The position numbers were made by a program, and so were the translations under genes. Shown one piece after another: positions 16,928 through 26,012 of a DNA stretch of 64,000 bases. The DNA comes from Acholeplasma oculi (GTDB lineage Bacteria > Bacillota_I > Bacilli_A > Acholeplasmatales > Acholeplasmataceae), in assembly GCF_900166985.1 (NCBI RefSeq), contig NZ_FUZK01000002.1, positions 1-64,000 of the forward strand, written 5' to 3'. The notes beneath the pieces are model-generated. The model was not told the origin of the DNA. It did not search any database and saw only the letters and a list, made by a program, of their open reading frames with translations. How positions within the stretch are numbered: position 1 is the first letter of the stretch; the number at the start of each line of letters is the position of its first letter.

Positions 16928-18673
16928 CTAGTAAATGTTTTCAATCGTTTCAGTAATTGCTTCTTTAAGTTTATCAAATGACTCTAAATCATCGTTTGAA
17001 ATATCGTATTTCATTTGAATCACTTTTTCATAAATATGCGTTTTTAATATAAGTGAAATTGCTTTACCACGTTCAATAAATTTAATGGATTCATCAAATA
17101 AATGAAGGATAACTTCCATCATCTTTAATTGTTTAGAAAGTGGTACATAGGTATCAACTGCATGGAACGCATTTTGTTGTAAGAAACCTAAACGAATGAC
17201 ACGTCCGATTTCAATGATGACTTTCTGATCATCAGGTAATACATCATTACCTATTAACTTAACAACTTCCATTAACTTATTTTCTTCTGCAAGTAAACTT
17301 AAGATACGCATTCTATATTTTAAGAATTTAGGATCGACTTGATTGTCATACCAACTGCTTAAATCCATCATGTATTCAGAATAACTTAAATTCCAGTTGA
17401 CTGCGGCAAAGTGTCTTTGATAAGCAAGTTGCTTATCCAGTGCCCAAAATGCACGAACGAATCGCTTTGTATTTTGAGTCACAGGCTCACTAAAATCTGA
17501 TCCTTGTGGTGAAACTGCACCAATAATAGAAACTGATCCTGTTGAACGGTTTAAGTTAATCATCATACCAGCACGTTCATAGAATTTAGAAATTCTAGAT
17601 GGAAGATAAGATGGAAATCCTTCTTCAGCAGGCATTTCTTCTAATCGAGCTGAAATTTCTCTTAATGCCTCAGCCCAACGACTGGTAGAATCTGCCATAA
17701 CTGCAACATCATAACCCATATCTCTATAGTACTCTGCAATGGTAAGACCTGTATAAATACTTGCTTCTCTTGCAGCTACAGGCATATTGGATGTATTGGC
17801 AATTAAAATCGTTCTTTCCATTAATGTTTCTTTTGTTCTAGGGTCTACGAGTTCACTAAATTCTTCAAGAACTTGTGTCATTTCGTTTCCACGTTCCCCA
17901 CAACCAATATAAACAATAATATCGGCATCACACCATTTAGCAAATTGGTGTTGCATCATGGTTTTTCCTGTACCAAATCCTCCAGGAATAGCAGCTGTAC
18001 CACCTTTAGCGATTGGAAATAACGTATCAATAATACGTTGTCCTGTAAGTAACGGTGTATTCATTTCTAATCTTTCTAAAACTGGGCGTGGTGTTTTAAT
18101 TGCCCATGTTTGATAAAGATTTAAGTCCTTTAATCCTTGTTTTGTTTCAAGTGTTAAAATAACATCTGAAACTTTATAAGAACCACTCGTTTTTACTTCT
18201 TTAACAATACCTTCTATTAAAGGAGGTACCATGATTCTGTGGGTAATACTCTTAGATTCTTGTGTAGTTGCATAAACCATTCCAGGTCCTAAGTAGTCCC
18301 CTATTTTAACTTTAATGTCTACATCAAATAAACGTTCTAAATCTAGAGATGGGATATCTGAACCTGCTTCAATAAAATCTCCAGTTTCTGCTTTAATTTT
18401 TGAAAGTGGTCTTAAAATACCATCAAAAATTTCACCCATTAAACCAGGTCCTAGCATAACTGAAACTAATTCATCTGTAGGGTAAACTGGGTCTCCAAGT
18501 TTTAAACCTTCAGTTGTTTCATAAACTTGAATGACTGTTTCTTCATCAGAGATTGAAATAACTTCACCCATTAATTTTTTAGGTCCAACAAAAACCTTTT
18601 CTAACATTTTAAAATCGTTTGTTTTTACCAGTTTAACCACTGGACCATTAATTGAATAAATTGTATTTTTCAT
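16928..18673 (-). CDS. ntpA: V-type ATPase subunit A (catalytic)
   Basis: Catalytic ATP-binding subunit. The Walker A loop GGFGTGKTMMQHQFAKW is near residue 233, followed by IVYIGCGERGNEMTQVLEEF and the Walker B region YDVAVMADSTSRWAEALRE. The A-specific non-homologous insert (residues ~110-190) is present, which separates it from F-type beta. Length 581 aa is normal. It lies five bases after subunit E in the operon. Confidence 0.97.
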   Translation of the reverse strand: MKNTIYSINGPVVKLVKTNDFKMLEKVFVGPKKLMGEVISISDEETVIQVYETTEGLKLGDPVYPTDELVSVMLGPGLMGEIFDGILRPLSKIKAETGDFIEAGSDIPSLDLERLFDVDIKVKIGDYLGPGMVYATTQESKSITHRIMVPPLIEGIVKEVKTSGSYKVSDVILTLETKQGLKDLNLYQTWAIKTPRPVLERLEMNTPLLTGQRIIDTLFPIAKGGTAAIPGGFGTGKTMMQHQFAKWCDADIIVYIGCGERGNEMTQVLEEFSELVDPRTKETLMERTILIANTSNMPVAAREASIYTGLTIAEYYRDMGYDVAVMADSTSRWAEALREISARLEEMPAEEGFPSYLPSRISKFYERAGMMINLNRSTGSVSIIGAVSPQGSDFSEPVTQNTKRFVRAFWALDKQLAYQRHFAAVNWNLSYSEYMMDLSSWYDNQVDPKFLKYRMRILSLLAEENKLMEVVKLIGNDVLPDDQKVIIEIGRVIRLGFLQQNAFHAVDTYVPLSKQLKMMEVILHLFDESIKFIERGKAISLILKTHIYEKVIQMKYDISNDDLESFDKLKEAITETIENIY

Positions 18674-18678
18674 ATGGA

Positions 18679-19248
18679 CTACTCGCTAAACCAGTTAGCT
18701 TCTTGATAGAAATGCTTTCTGGCTTCTTCTAAATTTGATGAGATTGTTTCTACAACAACCGCACTTAGATTTTTACTATGTAATATAAATCCTGCCTTAA
18801 TTTGAGGGTTCATAATGATATCTAATCCACTAGGAACTAAGAATTTATCCATTTCATTGATTTCAATTGTTTCAAAATCTTTAATGTTATATCGACTTAG
18901 TTTCTTTTGAAACCACTTATGATAGTCTTTAGTCAATCTAAAGGCTTCAATTCTTTTTCTTAATTCAAGGAAAAGTTCATCAATTAAATGCATTCTTTTT
19001 TCCATGACTAAAAGATCCAGTGTGCGTTGTTTCACGGATAAGTCTTCTTGATATTGTTTAAAGATATCTCTTGCTTTTGCAGCGAGTATATCTAATTTTT
19101 CTTCTTCTAATTCTTTTTGAAATAGTTTTCTTGCTTCTTCAGTCATACCACTAATTTCTTTAGTTAATTCATCAATTTCTGCTTTAGATTCACGCTCAAT
19201 TGATTTTTTAAAGTATAAACTGAGTTCTTCTGGATTATTAAATTTCAT
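18679..19248 (-). CDS. ntpE: V-type ATPase subunit E (peripheral stalk)
   Basis: A 189-aa, largely helical and charged protein at the position of subunit E in the operon. The N-terminal half is a coiled coil (EIDELTKEISGMTEEARKLF...). The C-terminal globular part ends NLEEARKHFYQEANWF, close to the usual end of the family. Sequence conservation in E is low, so the call leans on position, length and fold. Confidence 0.8.
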   Translation of the reverse strand: MKFNNPEELSLYFKKSIERESKAEIDELTKEISGMTEEARKLFQKELEEEKLDILAAKARDIFKQYQEDLSVKQRTLDLLVMEKRMHLIDELFLELRKRIEAFRLTKDYHKWFQKKLSRYNIKDFETIEINEMDKFLVPSGLDIIMNPQIKAGFILHSKNLSAVVVETISSNLEEARKHFYQEANWFSE

Positions 19249-19257
19249 TATACACCT

Positions 19258-19566
19258 CTATAATTTCACACCTATCGCCTTAGATACATAAGCATCAATT
19301 GCATCTCCAATATTGGAATTGCCGTGGCGATCTGGAATTTCTACAAATAATGGACTTACATTTCTAAGTTTTAACTCTGATATCACATCGGGCGCAATTA
19401 AGACGACTTTAGTTGTTAACAAACAAATAGCGATTGACTCGTCTTGCATGACAAAATCAAGAGCTTTTAAGAGCTCATCTTTTGTATGTAAAACATCACC
19501 TTCGATACCCACTAATCTCATACCTACGAGTGTATCTACATTATCACTTAAAAGATAAAATCTCAT
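19258..19566 (-). CDS. ntpF: V-type ATPase subunit F
   Basis: A 102-aa Rossmann-like rotor subunit. It starts MRFYLLSDNVDTLVGMRLVG, where the family has a GxRLxG element after a short beta strand. It ends IGDAIDAYVSKAIGVKL, like the helix that inserts in the V1 core. It lies between K and E, as in many bacterial V-ATPase operons. Confidence 0.87.
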   Translation of the reverse strand: MRFYLLSDNVDTLVGMRLVGIEGDVLHTKDELLKALDFVMQDESIAICLLTTKVVLIAPDVISELKLRNVSPLFVEIPDRHGNSNIGDAIDAYVSKAIGVKL

Positions 19567-19576
19567 ATGCTTTTCC

Positions 19577-20029
19577 TTAACTAATTGAAGGAATTGTATT
19601 TAAGATTAAGATAGAGATTAATAAACCATAAATCGCAACACCTTCACCAAGTGCAACGAAGATTAAAGATTTACCTAAGTTTTTAGGGTTTTCTGAAATC
19701 GCACCAATCGCAGCTGGAGCTGCTGCTGCAACGGCAATACCTGCACCTAATGCGCTACATCCTGTTGAGATTGCTGCACCTAAATAACCAAACGCTGCTG
19801 CTTGATAAAAGAATCCAGAATCAGCAACACCTGGGTCTCCAAACTCAGCACCGAATGCAAATGGTGATACCACTGCAAGCGCAACAAAGAATGTCGCAAA
19901 TAATCCAATATGTACCATTAAACGGCGTTTTGCGCTTAATGCATTCACTGTACCTTTAAATACTTTAACTAATGGTAATGCAATAAGCACTACACCTAAA
20001 ACTATAATTCCTAATAAAATCCATTCCAT
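19577..20029 (-). CDS. ntpK: V-type ATPase subunit K (membrane rotor ring)
   Basis: Proteolipid of the membrane rotor. The C-terminal hairpin is typical: GAAISTGCSALGAGIAVAAA, a polar loop SENPKNLGKS, and a helix with the ion-binding carboxylate Glu129 (ALGEGVAIYGLLIS). The N-terminal ~60 residues also form two hydrophobic helices but lack an ion-binding carboxylate and show little similarity to the C-terminal hairpin. So one ion site per 150-aa subunit is expected. Whether H+ or Na+ is carried cannot be settled from sequence reading. AGGAGG precedes the ATG. Confidence 0.9.
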   Translation of the reverse strand: MEWILLGIIVLGVVLIALPLVKVFKGTVNALSAKRRLMVHIGLFATFFVALAVVSPFAFGAEFGDPGVADSGFFYQAAAFGYLGAAISTGCSALGAGIAVAAAAPAAIGAISENPKNLGKSLIFVALGEGVAIYGLLISILILNTIPSIS

Positions 20030-20041
20030 TTTCTTTTCCTC

Positions 20042-21964
20042 CTAGGCTATTGGATTAAATAATATACCGTCACCATCATAGTAACGTGAAAACATTTCAT
20101 AAAACTCTAATCTTAATACTTGAATACCGACAATCAATCCTTCAAGTGCCATGACAAATAAGTTACCAAGTGCCATTGCCCACCAGATTTCTCCGTTTTG
20201 TGCAAGGACATTAACAACCATCATTAACCCAGCATGTGATAAGACGAATCCACCTACACGTAAGAATGATAATGTGTTTGTTACATAACTTAAGAGTACT
20301 TCAAACAATTCGAAGAACCCTTCCATGAAGAAGCCTCCTAAACCATCAGGAAACATTTTTTCACCATGCATCTTACGCTCAATAGGTTCTTTTAAGAATA
20401 TTAAGAGAATTGGTACGATGATTAATAAAATGATTGGAATGATTGAGAAGAATCCTTGAATTCCTAACAACATTTCAAAGAGAATACCCACTAATATATA
20501 TCCATAGAATAGGAGCCCTGAAACACCATTAGGTGAACAGATTGCTTGTGCATAATCTTTATGTTTAAATTTGAAGTATGTATTCACAATAATCGATACG
20601 AGTATTAATGCAGCACCTAAACCAACTGCGGTTAATAAAAGTGTCATGGTGTTGTGAGAATCCATTGGGTGGAACGGTAAGAATGTAATACCAAACTGAC
20701 CTAAGAAGTCATAAAGTGGCGTTAACACATGTGCATTACCGAAGAATTCACCATAGATGAGTCCGAAGAATGCACCACTCATACCAATTCTTGTAACAAT
20801 AGGTCCTAAACTCCAACCCTTAAATTTACCAAGTAAGAATCCTATGAGTGCGAGTAATAACCCTTGACCGAAATCTCCAAACATAATTCCAAAGAGTAAC
20901 GTATAACTAATTGCCATAAAGGTTGTAGGATCTACATCTCCATAGGACGGGATACCATACATCTCAACAAACACTTGGAAAGGTCTTGTAAACCAATTAT
21001 TCTTTAGTTTTGTTGGTGGTTGGAATCTTTGATCACTGGTTGCTTCATCAATATCAATTTGAACAGTATCAATACTCTCAAACGTTTTTTCAAAATCTTT
21101 TAAACAATTTTTTTCAATGAACCCTGTTAATGAAATTCTATCTCCAAATCCAACAACATACTTTTTAGCTTCATACATGAGATTTAAAAATTCTAATTCA
21201 CCTTTAATAATACCTAATTTTTCTTGGTATTTTAAACCGAGTTCAATTAGCAATTTTCTAAGTTCATCAATTTCTAATTTATTTTTTTCAATCGTTGATT
21301 TTAATACTTCTCTTGCATCACCCGGCGTTCCATGTACGAATTCAGGAATATAAACTCTTTCAAAATACATGGATGTGAATAAGTTATCAATTTCTCTTTT
21401 AAATTCATTACTCGTAATATATAAACACCATAGTTCTTTTGTTTCTTTATCTTCACTAAACGGAATGAATATAAATGGTTTATGTTGATAATATGAAACT
21501 CTTTCAATACTATCAAATGGTAGTTTACCAAAACGAACACTTAAGAATTTTGTTCCAAATAAATCATCAAATGATAAATCTAGTGACTCTAAGTATTCTA
21601 ATTGTTGTAAAGCAACCAACATTTTAGAGTTTTCTGATTCTAATCGTTTAATATCGTTAAATTCTACACTAAATGCATGATGAGAATCAACTATATATTG
21701 ATGCATATCATCTAAGTTATCTTTTAAGTCTCTTGTTTTTACAGGTAAAAGTGTTAAACCTAATTCAGATTCAATTTCCTTAATTTCCTCAATCAACTCA
21801 GTCGTTGGATTACCACCATCATAAGCACTTGAACCATGAACGGTTGTCAGTATTTTTTGTGGGTCTACAGGGTGGAATCCCTTGTAGTCTATAAACTTGG
21901 ATAATAATTCATCAACTTTCTCTTTATCAGCCGTTAATGTTATTAATTGCATTTTTGCTATCAT
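20042..21964 (-). CDS. ntpI: V-type ATPase subunit I (a-subunit, stator)
   Basis: Large stator subunit forming the ion half-channels. The N-terminal ~330 residues are cytoplasmic and coiled coil rich. The C-terminal part holds about seven or eight membrane helices, with the family sequences FGIMFGDFGQGLLLALIGF, GMSGAFFGLIYGEFFG and the channel helix NTLSFLRVGGFVLSHAGL containing the essential Arg. The end, LRLEFYEMFSRYYDGDGI, is the conserved tail. Length 640 aa is normal. AGAGGT lies shortly before the ATG. Confidence 0.95.
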   Translation of the reverse strand: MIAKMQLITLTADKEKVDELLSKFIDYKGFHPVDPQKILTTVHGSSAYDGGNPTTELIEEIKEIESELGLTLLPVKTRDLKDNLDDMHQYIVDSHHAFSVEFNDIKRLESENSKMLVALQQLEYLESLDLSFDDLFGTKFLSVRFGKLPFDSIERVSYYQHKPFIFIPFSEDKETKELWCLYITSNEFKREIDNLFTSMYFERVYIPEFVHGTPGDAREVLKSTIEKNKLEIDELRKLLIELGLKYQEKLGIIKGELEFLNLMYEAKKYVVGFGDRISLTGFIEKNCLKDFEKTFESIDTVQIDIDEATSDQRFQPPTKLKNNWFTRPFQVFVEMYGIPSYGDVDPTTFMAISYTLLFGIMFGDFGQGLLLALIGFLLGKFKGWSLGPIVTRIGMSGAFFGLIYGEFFGNAHVLTPLYDFLGQFGITFLPFHPMDSHNTMTLLLTAVGLGAALILVSIIVNTYFKFKHKDYAQAICSPNGVSGLLFYGYILVGILFEMLLGIQGFFSIIPIILLIIVPILLIFLKEPIERKMHGEKMFPDGLGGFFMEGFFELFEVLLSYVTNTLSFLRVGGFVLSHAGLMMVVNVLAQNGEIWWAMALGNLFVMALEGLIVGIQVLRLEFYEMFSRYYDGDGILFNPIA

Positions 21965-21973
21965 ATATACCTC

Positions 21974-23002
21974 TTAAAATACCATCATCGAACGAATTTC
22001 TTCTTCTGGTACTTGATATCTTATACCTTCAATTAAATGGGTTAAATTTGTTACTTCTAATTCTGATAAAATCATATATCCAATAAATACTTTGGAAGGA
22101 TGTGTTGCATAATACATTAATTTATTTGCAATATGAAACTTTAAATGGTCTGCATAGTATTCTAGATAAATTTCATCTTTATCACCTAAGAACTGACCAT
22201 ATCCCATATCGATAATCATTTGGAAAATTTGATTAGGATCTTCAATCTTGATAATTAAATCCATTTTTTGTTCACTCATTCTGTTACTTGGAATTAACAT
22301 GGATTTAATTTCTAAACTATCTGCTTTATAAAACTTTTTCAAACGATAAATCTTAATCATGTTTTCCATTTCAATTCGAGAACGGAAAACTTTTTCTAAT
22401 TCATCTCTTAATCGACCTTTATAATTCTTTTGAATATGCGTAAATGCATAGTCATAATAATCTGATTCAAATAAAGATTCAAACTCATAGTATTTCAAAT
22501 CATCGTTCTTGACGCGTTCAAAGGGTTTGAGCATTTTTTGATACTTTGTACCTTTAAGTTTAGGAACTAATTCTTGAAGGTTCGTTGTTTTAGAGATTTC
22601 TTCAAAATCAATTTTGGAGTATCTATTAAAATAAACCGGTAGATCAGCAACAACATCATAGGTTTCATTGGATATGAAACTACGAATCATTGAAAGTAAG
22701 ACTTCATGTTCTTGGTGCAATAAACTTAACAAATAAAAAGATTGATCTTTCATGGTTAAAAATTTAATGATACGCATCATCTGATTAAATTTTTGACGAC
22801 GAATCAATCCTTCCAATCGGCTTCTGTTGATTGTATGTTCAGGAATTTTATCTAAAACTTCTTGATATGCAGGATGCTTTTTTAAAAAGACCGTAACGTC
22901 ATTGATATTACGTTTCTTTAAAAGTTCTTTATAATCTGCAGGTTTTAGATTATTGGCATGAACCGTCTTTATTTTTGTTATTAAAGCATTACCAACGAAC
23001 AT
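21974..23002 (-). CDS. ntpC: V-type ATPase subunit C (d-type, central stalk adaptor)
   Basis: Couples the rotor shaft to the membrane ring. The all-helical sequence has the internal-repeat pattern of the C/d family: NALITKIKTVHA..., RLEGLIRRQKFNQM, FRSRIEMENMIKIYRLKKFYKAD and LIEGIRYQVPEEEIRSMM at the end. Length 342 aa is usual. ATG at 23002 overlaps the stop of the gene upstream (TGATG) and has AGGTGA nine bases before it; the TTG one codon earlier is less likely. Confidence 0.88.
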   Translation of the reverse strand: MFVGNALITKIKTVHANNLKPADYKELLKKRNINDVTVFLKKHPAYQEVLDKIPEHTINRSRLEGLIRRQKFNQMMRIIKFLTMKDQSFYLLSLLHQEHEVLLSMIRSFISNETYDVVADLPVYFNRYSKIDFEEISKTTNLQELVPKLKGTKYQKMLKPFERVKNDDLKYYEFESLFESDYYDYAFTHIQKNYKGRLRDELEKVFRSRIEMENMIKIYRLKKFYKADSLEIKSMLIPSNRMSEQKMDLIIKIEDPNQIFQMIIDMGYGQFLGDKDEIYLEYYADHLKFHIANKLMYYATHPSKVFIGYMILSELEVTNLTHLIEGIRYQVPEEEIRSMMVF

Positions 23003-23319
23003 CAATTTAGTTCACCTAATATATATTTCATTAAATCATTAATCCAAACTTCTTTATTTTTTTCATATTGATCTAAAATATTTTTTTCTTTAATATGAGT
23101 CTTTTCTTGATATGCTAAAATACGCTCTTCAAATAAAATTTTTGCATCAGCTTCCAAGACTTTTGTTTGTTCTAAGATTTCTAATCGGTTTTTTTCAGTG
23201 AGTTCTTGTTTCATTTGTTTAAATGATAAAAAGAGCTCCTCTTTTTCCTTTTTAAGTTTAAGAATTTGTTCTTGAGCTTGTTGATCGAGTTTTATAACCT
23301 CGTGAATTAATTTTTTCAT
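23002..23319 (-). CDS. V-type ATPase subunit G/H (peripheral stalk)
   Basis: A 105-aa single long helix rich in Lys, Glu and Gln (QQAQEQILKLKKEKEELFLSF...). This fits subunit H of archaeal/bacterial V-ATPases (also called G), which pairs with E in the peripheral stalk. It is the first gene of the operon, as expected for this subunit. Identity is by length, coiled coil and position, since conservation is weak. GAAGG lies before the ATG. Confidence 0.75.
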   Translation of the reverse strand: MKKLIHEVIKLDQQAQEQILKLKKEKEELFLSFKQMKQELTEKNRLEILEQTKVLEADAKILFEERILAYQEKTHIKEKNILDQYEKNKEVWINDLMKYILGELN

Positions 23320-23416
23320 TTTATGTGCGCCTTCTTCCTAAAAACACATGTTATATTACATATAGTTTATCATACAAAAATAAAAACGTATGAGTATATA
23401 GACATTTACTTTTGTT

Positions 23417-23445
23417 ATTATAGTCCTATCACTTTCATTTTACAA
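23417..23445 (-). promoter_or_regulatory. Promoter of the V-ATPase operon
   Basis: Minus-strand TTGTAA (23445-23440) and TATAAT (23422-23417) are 17 bp apart, 98 bases before the first operon gene. Confidence 0.75.
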
Positions 23446-23479
23446 GGATAAAATATATTTTGTTGTAAATACCATAGAT

Positions 23480-23509
23480 AAACCCCGTAACAGTTAGGTT
23501 ACGGGGTTT
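23480..23509 (-). terminator. Terminator after gap
   Basis: Perfect 12-bp stem AAACCCCGTAAC/GTTACGGGGTTT with a six-base loop, 13 bases after the gap stop codon. The tail is only moderately T-rich (TTTATCTATGG). Confidence 0.85.
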
Positions 23510-23521
23510 GGTTTATACGAC

Positions 23522-24535
23522 TTACTTAGTTAATGTTGCAATCTTATTCATTGTTCTGATTAATTGTGCAGTGTAGGACATTTCATTGTCATACCAAGCC
23601 ATAACCTTAACAAATTTAGCATCTGATTTTAAGATTTGAGTTGTGTTTGCATCATAAACTGATCCGTAATGAGAACCAATAACGTCCGCAGATACGATTG
23701 GATCTGGTTGATATTGTAATGTTTCATTAGCAGCTTTCTTGAATGCAGCATCGATTTCTTCTAATGTTACTTCTTTCTTTAATTCAACAGTTAAGTCAAC
23801 GATTGAACCAGTAATTGTTGGAACACGTAATGCAGTTCCATCTAATTTACCTTTTAATGAAGGAATAACTAAACTGATTGCAGCAGCAGCTCCTGTTGAT
23901 GATGGGATAATACTTGCAGCAGCAGCACGTCCACGTCTTGACATAAAGCCTTTCTTATGTGGTTGATCCATTAAAGATTGGTCATTAGTATACGCATGAA
24001 CTGTAGTCATGAATCCTTTAACGATACCGAAGTTATCGTCTAATACTTTAGCTAAAGGAGCTAAAGCGTTTGTTGTACAAGATGCACCTGAAATAATTGT
24101 TTCAGAACCATCTAAGATGTTATCATTTACGTTGTAAACGATAGTTTTAACGCCTTCACCAGTTGCTGGAGCAGAAATAACAACTTTCTTAGCACCTGCT
24201 TGGATATGTAATCCAGCTTTGTCAGCAGATGTAAATAAACCTGTTGATTCTAATACAACATCAACCTTTAAATCACCCCAAGGTAATTGTGATGGGTCTT
24301 TTTGAGCATAAATAGTAATTTCTTTTCCATCAACTACTAATTTGTCTCCATTTGTTGATACTTCGTGTCCTTTGAATGGACCTTGTGCTGTGTCATACTT
24401 TAATAAGTATGCCAATGTTTCTGCATCCGTTAAGTCATTGATTGCCACAACATCAAATGTTGGGTTGTCAAACATCAAACGAAATGCTAGTCTACCGATA
24501 CGACCAAATCCATTAATTGCTACTTTAATAGCCAT
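23522..24535 (-). CDS. gap: Glyceraldehyde-3-phosphate dehydrogenase
   Basis: Glycolytic NAD-dependent enzyme. The NAD fold starts [20 protein letters not shown], the catalytic Cys is in [12 protein letters not shown] near residue 151, and [16 protein letters not shown] is at the C-terminus. Length 337 aa. GGAGG stands before the ATG. No cggR-type regulator precedes it. A palindromic cre-like site lies 80 bases upstream, so CcpA control is possible. Confidence 0.97.
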   Translation of the reverse strand: MAIKVAINGFGRIGRLAFRLMFDNPTFDVVAINDLTDAETLAYLLKYDTAQGPFKGHEVSTNGDKLVVDGKEITIYAQKDPSQLPWGDLKVDVVLESTGLFTSADKAGLHIQAGAKKVVISAPATGEGVKTIVYNVNDNILDGSETIISGASCTTNALAPLAKVLDDNFGIVKGFMTTVHAYTNDQSLMDQPHKKGFMSRRGRAAAASIIPSSTGAAAAISLVIPSLKGKLDGTALRVPTITGSIVDLTVELKKEVTLEEIDAAFKKAANETLQYQPDPIVSADVIGSHYGSVYDANTTQILKSDAKFVKVMAWYDNEMSYTAQLIRTMNKIATLTK

Positions 24536-24615
24536 ATTGAGTTCCTCCTAAGATTTTTGGTTTTTATTCAATACTATTTTATCATAATATTTTTTAAATC
24601 AAGTGTTAATATGAT

Positions 24616-24629
24616 TGTAAACGTTTACT
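24616..24629. promoter_or_regulatory. cre-like operator between gap and the CYTH gene
   Basis: TGTAAACGTTTACT contains the perfect dyad GTAAACGTTTAC and agrees with the CcpA consensus except at its last position. It sits upstream of both divergent genes: about 80 bases before gap and 80 before the CYTH gene. A likely gap promoter (ACTTGA, 17 bp, TAAAAT on the minus strand) lies just downstream of it. Confidence 0.65.
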
Positions 24630-24709
24630 TAGTGCTTCAATTACATAATCTCTTAAGATTCAATTTTCGTGCATTATATGATATAATCATATTATCGAGG
24701 TAAGTTAAT

Positions 24710-25267
24710 ATGGTACATATGAATGTCGAAATTGAATTTAAAACAAAAATAGATCAATCAAAATATGAGACTTTAATTGAAGCCTTTTCTTTAGAAGGCA
24801 ACGTGTTTAAGCAAACAAATTACTATTTTGATACAGACCAATTAGAGTTAAATCAACAATCTATGGTTTTACGTATTCGTCAGAAGAGAGAGACATATAA
24901 GTTAACGCTTAAATCTCAAAGTGAACATGGTGCTTATGAATATCATATTTTACTAGATCAAGATCAAGCAAATGATATGATTAAAAACGGTTTTAAGACA
25001 AAAGATTACTTTGAACAAATTGACTTCTTTGTTAAATTCCAAACATCGTTAGATAACTTTAGAGCATCTACACCTTATGAAAGTGGTACACTCTTCTTAG
25101 ATTACAATGAATATTGTGGATTAACAGATTATGAAATAGAATTTGAAGCAGACCACTTTGAAACAGGTCTTCAAACTTGGAATAAAATATTATCTAAATT
25201 CCAAATTACATTCCAACAAACAAAAAGAAAAAGCGAACGTGCACTTATGTGCATCATTCGTCCATAA
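24710..25267 (+). CDS. CYTH-domain protein (triphosphate tunnel family)
   Basis: The ExExK signature appears at the N-terminus as VEIEFKTK, followed by the alternating basic and acidic strands of the triphosphate tunnel fold: VLRIRQKRETYKLTLKSQ in the first third, and LTDYEIEFEAD and KSERALMC in the last. Length 185 aa matches YjbK-like proteins. These bind or cleave triphosphates such as thiamine triphosphate or inorganic tripolyphosphate; the substrate here is unknown. ATG at 24710 is chosen because GAGGTAAG lies nine bases upstream; MNVEIEF three codons later is too far away. Confidence 0.82.
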   Translation: MVHMNVEIEFKTKIDQSKYETLIEAFSLEGNVFKQTNYYFDTDQLELNQQSMVLRIRQKRETYKLTLKSQSEHGAYEYHILLDQDQANDMIKNGFKTKDYFEQIDFFVKFQTSLDNFRASTPYESGTLFLDYNEYCGLTDYEIEFEADHFETGLQTWNKILSKFQITFQQTKRKSERALMCIIRP

Positions 25268-25291
25268 CATACCAAACTGGTATGTTTTTTT
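25266..25291 (+). terminator. Terminator after the CYTH gene
   Basis: AACATACC/GGTATGTT stem with a five-base loop followed by a run of eight T. Confidence 0.9.
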
Positions 25292-25308
25292 TATCTTTTG
25301 AGTCATCA

Positions 25309-25335
25309 TAAAAAAAATAGCCCTTAAGGACTATT
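25309..25335 (-). terminator. Terminator after spx
   Basis: AATAGTCCTT/AAGGGCTATT on the minus strand, with one G-T pair and almost no loop, continues into eight T. It overlaps the last codons of spx. Confidence 0.75.
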
Positions 25336-25792
25336 CTTCATCATCTATTTCATCAGTCATTGTAGCAAAATAACGACTCAGTGTTTCATCATAGTGTGTG
25401 AAATCTTCTTCTGAATTTTCACGCATAATCATTTCTCTTAAACGTTTAGGAATAAATACTCTAATCTCTTCATCATTATATCCAACTTGCATACGCTTTG
25501 CATCAACAATAATCGGTCTTTTTAAGACTGAAGGATGATTAATAATAAATGATTTTAATTCAGAAACTGACATATCTTCAACTTCTAATTCTTGTTCTTT
25601 AAACACTTTAGAGCGTGTTGAAATAATATCATCAAATCCGTTTTCCGCATGATTGAGCATCATTTCTATATCGGTGTCATCAATTCGATGATTAAACAAG
25701 TTTTTTTCTTCATATGGTACCTTATGTTCGTCTAACCACTTCTTAGCTTTTCTGCAAGACGAACAACTTGGAGTCGTATAAATTGTGATCAT
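25331..25792 (-). CDS. spx: Spx-family redox regulator (ArsC-like)
   Basis: Global thiol-stress regulator that binds the RNA polymerase alpha subunit. The redox switch CSSC is at residues 10-13 (TTPSCSSCRKAKKWL), and HPSVLKRPIIVDAKRMQVGYN near residues 91-111 is characteristic of Spx. Length 153 aa, slightly longer than the usual 131, with an acidic tail ending in DDEE. Start at 25792 (MITIYTT) is supported by GGAGG ten bases upstream. ArsC-like reductases share the fold, but the CxxC and the RPII block favour Spx. Confidence 0.9.
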   Translation of the reverse strand: MITIYTTPSCSSCRKAKKWLDEHKVPYEEKNLFNHRIDDTDIEMMLNHAENGFDDIISTRSKVFKEQELEVEDMSVSELKSFIINHPSVLKRPIIVDAKRMQVGYNDEEIRVFIPKRLREMIMRENSEEDFTHYDETLSRYFATMTDEIDDEE

Positions 25793-25905
25793 AAATAAGT
25801 CTCCTCCCATGCCCTTACCATTAGAGATAAGTGTCTATGTTTATTATATAGGTTTGTCAAATGATTTACAATAGGACAAGGGAAAAATGTATTTTATGGA
25901 ATAAG

Positions 25906-25919
25906 TGAAAACGTATTCA
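25906..25919. promoter_or_regulatory. cre-like operator upstream of pepF
   Basis: TGAAAACGTATTCA agrees with the CcpA consensus TGWNANCGNTNWCA at all but one defined position and is nearly palindromic. It lies about 95 bases before the pepF start, upstream of a TATAAT. A further palindrome, TTCAAATATTTGAA, overlaps its right end. Confidence 0.55.
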
Positions 25920-26012
25920 TTCAAATATTTGAATACTTTATATACATTTATCATGGTTTTTTATGACTTTCTTGTTATAATAAATACAATTTATTAAAGG
26001 TAGGTATATTAT

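Noticed and set aside
21301-21540. 79-codon minus-strand frame within the V-ATPase I gene and similar frames opposite long genes
   Set aside because: Out-of-frame shadows of a clearly conserved gene, without initiation signals.
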